From Phycisphaeraceae bacterium (lineage in GTDB: Bacteria; Planctomycetota; Phycisphaerae; Phycisphaerales; Phycisphaeraceae): a stretch of DNA of 64,000 nt. The notes beneath the pieces were generated by a model. That model was not told where the DNA came from, ran no database searches, and worked only from the letters and a program-made list of their open reading frames with translations. The stretch is from positions 1-64,000 of the forward strand of contig JADLFV010000109.1 in the NCBI GenBank assembly GCA_020849625.1, read 5' to 3'. The translations under genes were made by a program, and so were the position numbers. This document shows, piece by piece, positions 60,712 through 64,000 of this stretch (the stretch's first letter is position 1; the number at the start of each line of letters is the position of its first letter).

Positions 60712-61266
60712 ATGGCTGATCCCCTGCAAGATCGTCGTCTGTTGGTCGCACTCAGCGGCGGTATCGCCTGCTACAAAATCGCCACACTCGTCAGTCGCCT
60801 CGCTCAGCGCGGGGCTGACGTCCGCGTCATCATGACCGAAGCCGCCACCCGCTTCATCACCCCGCTCACCCTCCAGTCGCTCTCCGGTCACCCCGTGCTC
60901 ATTAGCATCTGGCAGCACGACGACCGCCCCGATGCCCAGCACGTGGGACTCGCCCGCTGGTGCCAATCCTTCATCCTCGCCCCCGCCAGTGCCAACACCA
61001 TCGCCAAAATCGCCCACGGCCAGTGCGACGACATCGTCTCGCTCACCGCCTGTGCCCTGCCGCAGCAGACCCCCAAACTCATCGCCCCCGCCATGAACGC
61101 TGAAATGTGGGCCAACCCCGTCGTGCAGAAAAACATCACCACCCTGCGCGACGAACTGGGTTACACGTTGATCGGCCCCGAAGAAGGCTGGCAAGCCTGC
61201 CGCACCAGCGGCGCCGGGCGGATGAGCGAACCCGAGGCGATCCTGGCTGCGATCGAACAAGCTTAA
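60712..61266 (+). CDS. coaC: Phosphopantothenoylcysteine decarboxylase (flavoprotein)
   Basis: The 184-residue flavoprotein corresponds to the CoaC half of Dfp alone: ALSGGIACYKIATLVSRLAQRGADV, TEAATRFITPLTLQSLSG, H-V-G-L-A-R-W (active-site His), the FMN motif LAPASANTIAKIAHGQCDD, PAMNAEMW (the P-x-M-N-x-x-M-W clamp) and the CRTSGAGRMSEPEAI lid Cys. The ligase half (CoaB) is absent and must be elsewhere. It acts in CoA synthesis and is co-directional with rpoZ. Confidence 0.9.
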   Translation: MADPLQDRRLLVALSGGIACYKIATLVSRLAQRGADVRVIMTEAATRFITPLTLQSLSGHPVLISIWQHDDRPDAQHVGLARWCQSFILAPASANTIAKIAHGQCDDIVSLTACALPQQTPKLIAPAMNAEMWANPVVQKNITTLRDELGYTLIGPEEGWQACRTSGAGRMSEPEAILAAIEQA

Positions 61267-61268
61267 AG

Positions 61269-61354
61269 GCAGACAAGGCGACAAGGTGATTGCGCCAAGT
61301 TCGTCTAGGACAACGATCTCCTTGTCTCCGTGTCTCCTTGTCTCCTTGTCTCTT
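61269..61354. repeat. Paired-arm repeat element (CTCCTTGT units) entering the MFS gene
   Basis: The right arm (61315-61354) is tandem 8-nt CTCCTTGT units; the left arm (61269-61286) is GACAAGG-type, its reverse complement. The stop and last 13-15 codons of the MFS gene lie in the right arm. Confidence 0.8.
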
Positions 61355-62717
61355 CTCCGGCCCTTCGCCGATAACCCATCATCGCCGCAGGCGCCAGCAC
61401 GATCATCGCGACACCGAAGCCGAACAGCACGCTGCGGATGCCCATGCTCGTTGCCAGCAGCCCGGCGGTCAGGTTGCCCAGCGGCATGCCGAGGCGGAAG
61501 CTGAGCACCTGGAAGCTGGCGACGCGCCCTCGCACTTCATCCGGGCTCGAATGCAGAATGGTCGTGTTGATCTGAATCACCGCCGCGACAAACACCGCGC
61601 CGCCCAGCGCCACAATGCCAGCCGCCAGCGCGAACGGCCCATGCCAGCACAACGCCAGTTCACATACGCCCAGCAGCACGTACAGCGGCACCGCTCGCCA
61701 CGGGTTGGGTTTCTTGTGACTCTGCAGCGCCATGGCAGCCGCTCCCAGCACCGCGCCCAGACCGAACGCGCTGACCAGTTGCGAGTAACCAACTGCGCCC
61801 AGATGGAAGATCTCCTGGGCCACCACCGGCAGCATCTTGCCCGTGATGGGAGCAAACAGGAAACCGCCCATCGCGATCAGCACCATCATCATCATCAGGT
61901 CCGGCCGGGACCGCAGGTAGCGCACTCCGCCGCGCAGCGATTCGCCCACCGATTCTCGCCCGGGCAACGCGGCCGGCACGTTCCGCATCATCGCCACCGC
62001 CGCGATCACCGCCAGGAAGCTGGCCGCGTTGAACGTGAAGCTCCAACTGACGCCCAGGCTCACCAGTGACACGCCCGCCAGCGCCGGCCCGAGGGCCCGC
62101 GAGATGTTGAACTGGATCGAGTTGAGCGACATGGCGTTGACCAGGTCATCGCGCCCGACCAGCACCGGCACCAGCGACTGCGTGGCCGGGACGCGGATGG
62201 CATCGCTCAACCCGGTGCCCACCGACAGGGCGACGATCCACCACACGCGCTGGGCCGTGAGAAAATCCGTGGCCGCCATCACCGCCAATGTCGCCGCCAT
62301 CAGGGCGCTGACCAGGTTCGACCAGATCAGCAGCCAGCGCCGGTTAAGCCGATCCGCCATCACCCCGCCCAGCGGCAGCAGCGCCACCACCGGCAAACCA
62401 CTGGCGAAAGCATCAATGCCCAACCACGTGGCCGATTGCGTCAGGTCATAGATCAGCCACGCTTGGGCGACGTTCTGCATCCACGATCCGACGTTGCTGA
62501 CGAAGGCGCCCGCCCACAGCAGACGATAGTCGGAATGCCTAAACGCCCGCAGCGCCTTGGGCCAGCGTGCAAACCGCGGCAGCGCCCCCGGCCCGATACC
62601 ACCGGCCACACGCCCTTCACCGATGATCGGCGAAATGGCATCGCCGTTGTCCTCCTCCGTCTCGGCTGGATCGTCGGTTGTCGCAGATGTTTTTGATTCA
62701 GCGGCAGGATCACTCAT
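61305..62717 (-). CDS. MFS transporter (Enterobactin exporter EntS-like group)
   Basis: The 470-residue protein has twelve predicted helices with MFS motifs: GGVMADRLNRRWLLI between helices 2 and 3, and GASFLAVI-like FNAASFLAV plus ALGPALAG in helix 5. The FRHSDYRLLWAG entry and SWMQNVAQAWLIYDLT belong to the MFS_3 (EntS-like) exporters. The first 50 residues are a disordered acidic tail. The last ones (GEETRRQGDTETRRSLS) are translated repeat DNA, not native sequence. Substrate unknown. I start at 62717; ATG 62735 is possible. Confidence 0.85.
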   Translation of the reverse strand: MSDPAAESKTSATTDDPAETEEDNGDAISPIIGEGRVAGGIGPGALPRFARWPKALRAFRHSDYRLLWAGAFVSNVGSWMQNVAQAWLIYDLTQSATWLGIDAFASGLPVVALLPLGGVMADRLNRRWLLIWSNLVSALMAATLAVMAATDFLTAQRVWWIVALSVGTGLSDAIRVPATQSLVPVLVGRDDLVNAMSLNSIQFNISRALGPALAGVSLVSLGVSWSFTFNAASFLAVIAAVAMMRNVPAALPGRESVGESLRGGVRYLRSRPDLMMMMVLIAMGGFLFAPITGKMLPVVAQEIFHLGAVGYSQLVSAFGLGAVLGAAAMALQSHKKPNPWRAVPLYVLLGVCELALCWHGPFALAAGIVALGGAVFVAAVIQINTTILHSSPDEVRGRVASFQVLSFRLGMPLGNLTAGLLATSMGIRSVLFGFGVAMIVLAPAAMMGYRRRAGEETRRQGDTETRRSLS

Positions 62718-62794
62718 GGGGCATCGTGGTCCCATGATAGCGGGGAGAAAGGAGTGAGGTTTGAGGAATGAGTCTTGAGACCCAAACCACGCCG

Positions 62795-62833
62795 AGCCCT
62801 GAGGAGGAGTCCGCGACGACGAAGGGCCGGATC
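62795..62833. repeat. Dispersed 3'-end repeat, copy 2 (dapL)
   Basis: Similar to 59668-59703 with two 3-nt expansions (GAGGAG, GACGAC). It lies directly downstream of the dapL stop. A GA-rich heptad run (NNNTGAG units) at 62750-62780 is next to it. Confidence 0.6.
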
Positions 62834-62842
62834 TTGACGAGT

Positions 62843-64000
62843 TTACACCTTCAACCGCCTGGCAATGCGTGAAAGCGCTTCCTCGACGTTCGCCCGGCTG
62901 TTGAACGCGCTCAGTCGCAGATAACCTTCACCACTCTTACCAAAACCGCTTCCGGGGGTGCCGACGATGTGGCAGTCGGTCAGCAGCAGGTCGAAGAAGG
63001 CCCAGCTTGTCATCTGGTTGGGGGTGCGCAGCCACAGATACGGAGCGTTGACGCCGCCATAGACGGTGATGCCGGCGGCGGTCAGGCCTTCGCGCATCAG
63101 GCGGGCGTTTTCCATGTAGAAGTCGATCAGCTCGCGCACCTGGGCACGGCCGGCATCACTGTAGAGCGCTTCAGCCCCGCGCTGCACGATGTAGCTGACG
63201 CCGTTGAACTTGGTGTTTTGGCGGCGGCTCCAGAGTTGGTGCAGTTCCACCTTGCTGCCGTTGGCCGCGCTACCGGTCAGGCCTTTGGGGATGACGGTAT
63301 AGCCGCAGCGGGTGCCGGTGAAACCGGCCGTCTTGGAGTAGCTGCGGAACTCGACCGCACACTCGCAGGCCCCCGGAATTTCGTAGATCGAGTGCGGAAT
63401 CTCCGGCTCGGTGATGTATGCTTCGTACGCCGCATCGAACAGAATCAGCGCACCGCTCTGCCGGGCGTAGTCAACCCACTTCGCTATATCCAGCCGGCTG
63501 AGCACCGCGCCGGTGGGGTTGTTGGGCAGACAGAGATAGATCATGTCCACGTGCTTGTCGGGGATCGGCGCGGTAAAGTCGTTATCCGCGGTCATGGGCA
63601 GATAAACAAGCCCATCGAACTCACCGCGTTCGTTGGCAGCACCCGTGTTGCCTTCCATGACGTTGGTGTCAACGTAAACCGGATAGACCGGATCAGTGAC
63701 CGCAATCACGTTGCCGCCTTCACTTCCGGGGGCGTGGCCGGACCTGAAAATGTCCAGGAAGTTGCCGGTGTCGCTCTTGGCCCCGTCGGAGACGAAGATT
63801 TCCGATGCGTCAATCTCGCAGCCGCGCTGCTGGAAGTCGAAGCGGGCGATCTTGTCGCGCAGCCAGTCGTAACCCTGGCTGTCATCCATGTAGCCGCGGA
63901 AGGTTTCGCGCTTCGACTGGTCATCGACCGCCTTGTGCATGGCCTCGATCGCAGCCGGGGGAAGCGGCTCGGTGACATCGCCGATGCCGAGCTTGATGAT
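62843..64000 (-). CDS. dapL: LL-diaminopimelate aminotransferase (5' end beyond window)
   Basis: DapL makes LL-DAP directly from tetrahydrodipicolinate, the lysine/peptidoglycan route used in Planctomycetes and Chlamydiae. The visible 385 residues include [68 protein letters not shown] and the PLP lysine in [17 protein letters not shown]. Between DIF and NVIAVTDP there are about 10 extra residues ([11 protein letters not shown]) coded around a CTTCCGGGGG copy; relatives have a shorter turn there. The start lies past 64000. Confidence 0.92.
   Translation of the reverse strand: MIKLGIGDVTEPLPPAAIEAMHKAVDDQSKRETFRGYMDDSQGYDWLRDKIARFDFQQRGCEIDASEIFVSDGAKSDTGNFLDIFRSGHAPGSEGGNVIAVTDPVYPVYVDTNVMEGNTGAANERGEFDGLVYLPMTADNDFTAPIPDKHVDMIYLCLPNNPTGAVLSRLDIAKWVDYARQSGALILFDAAYEAYITEPEIPHSIYEIPGACECAVEFRSYSKTAGFTGTRCGYTVIPKGLTGSAANGSKVELHQLWSRRQNTKFNGVSYIVQRGAEALYSDAGRAQVRELIDFYMENARLMREGLTAAGITVYGGVNAPYLWLRTPNQMTSWAFFDLLLTDCHIVGTPGSGFGKSGEGYLRLSAFNSRANVEEALSRIARRLKV

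Overview
The window comes from a GC-rich bacterium that is almost certainly a planctomycete, most likely of the class Phycisphaerae. The phylum call rests on five things: the PVC-type small basic protein at 56.7-57.0 kb, several PEP-CTERM proteins carrying a GDANGDG(L)VNLADLQILGDNW dockerin-like repeat, DUF1559-like prepilin proteins, paired sulfatases, and a CGYDLRG/CPECG membrane protein. The class is inferred from style, not from a marker gene.

Layout. 0-5 kb: a transposase tail, pabB between two 19-bp direct repeats, and a ctaA-ctaB-ABC ATPase operon on the minus strand. 5-16 kb: housekeeping and membrane genes (a PEP-CTERM protein, fucU, a class V aminotransferase, an FHA coiled-coil protein, ispG, a frameshifted membrane gene, a two-domain ABC permease). 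16-24.7 kb: clpS, then a polysaccharide-type locus with two sulfatases, three related LamG-like PEP-CTERM proteins, a GntR/FCD regulator and a pseudopilin. 25-45 kb: a putative island, described next. 45-64 kb: housekeeping genes (M50 and CPBP proteases, argB-argF, a DegT aminotransferase, nadC-birA, acpS, mqnE, rpoZ-coaC, an MFS transporter, dapL).

The most interesting part is 25.1-45.0 kb. It holds what looks like a complete selenocysteine system: selA, selB and selD in one direction, plus a UCA-anticodon tRNA-Sec. Two genes upstream of selA, a secreted-protein gene has an in-frame TGA at 34802. Clear coding sequence continues past it for 55 codons and a short hairpin starts 14 nt downstream, so I propose a selenoprotein that has not been recognised. 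A second gene (27.07-28.15 kb) has an in-frame TGA with a similarly placed hairpin, but there a nonsense mutation is as likely. Divergent from the sel genes is a tightly overlapping five-gene operon: a methyltransferase, a double-cubane-cluster-type reductase, two 2-hydroxyacyl-CoA dehydratase-like subunits and their BadF-type ATPase activator. Its substrate is unknown.

This block is bracketed by tRNA-Ala(TGC) with a truncated integrase next to it (right) and a degenerate 48-column copy of the 3' half of that tRNA (left), in direct orientation as integration would leave. A shared GCGCGGTAA palindrome lies just inside both ends. I infer a decayed integrative island carrying a self-contained Sec system.

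Two genome-wide habits are also visible. About ten intergenic spots carry short 7-8 nt tandem repeats, often as two reverse-complementary arms. Each locus has a different sequence but the same architecture, and several arms run into coding sequence (argF N-terminus; MFS and FHA C-termini). At least eight genes have a TANNNT-type -10 box only 6-8 nt before the ATG, which suggests leaderless transcription. The 10-mer CTTCCGGGGG occurs 15 times on both strands, far above chance. All homology calls are from memory of families and unaided reading of motifs; no search was run.
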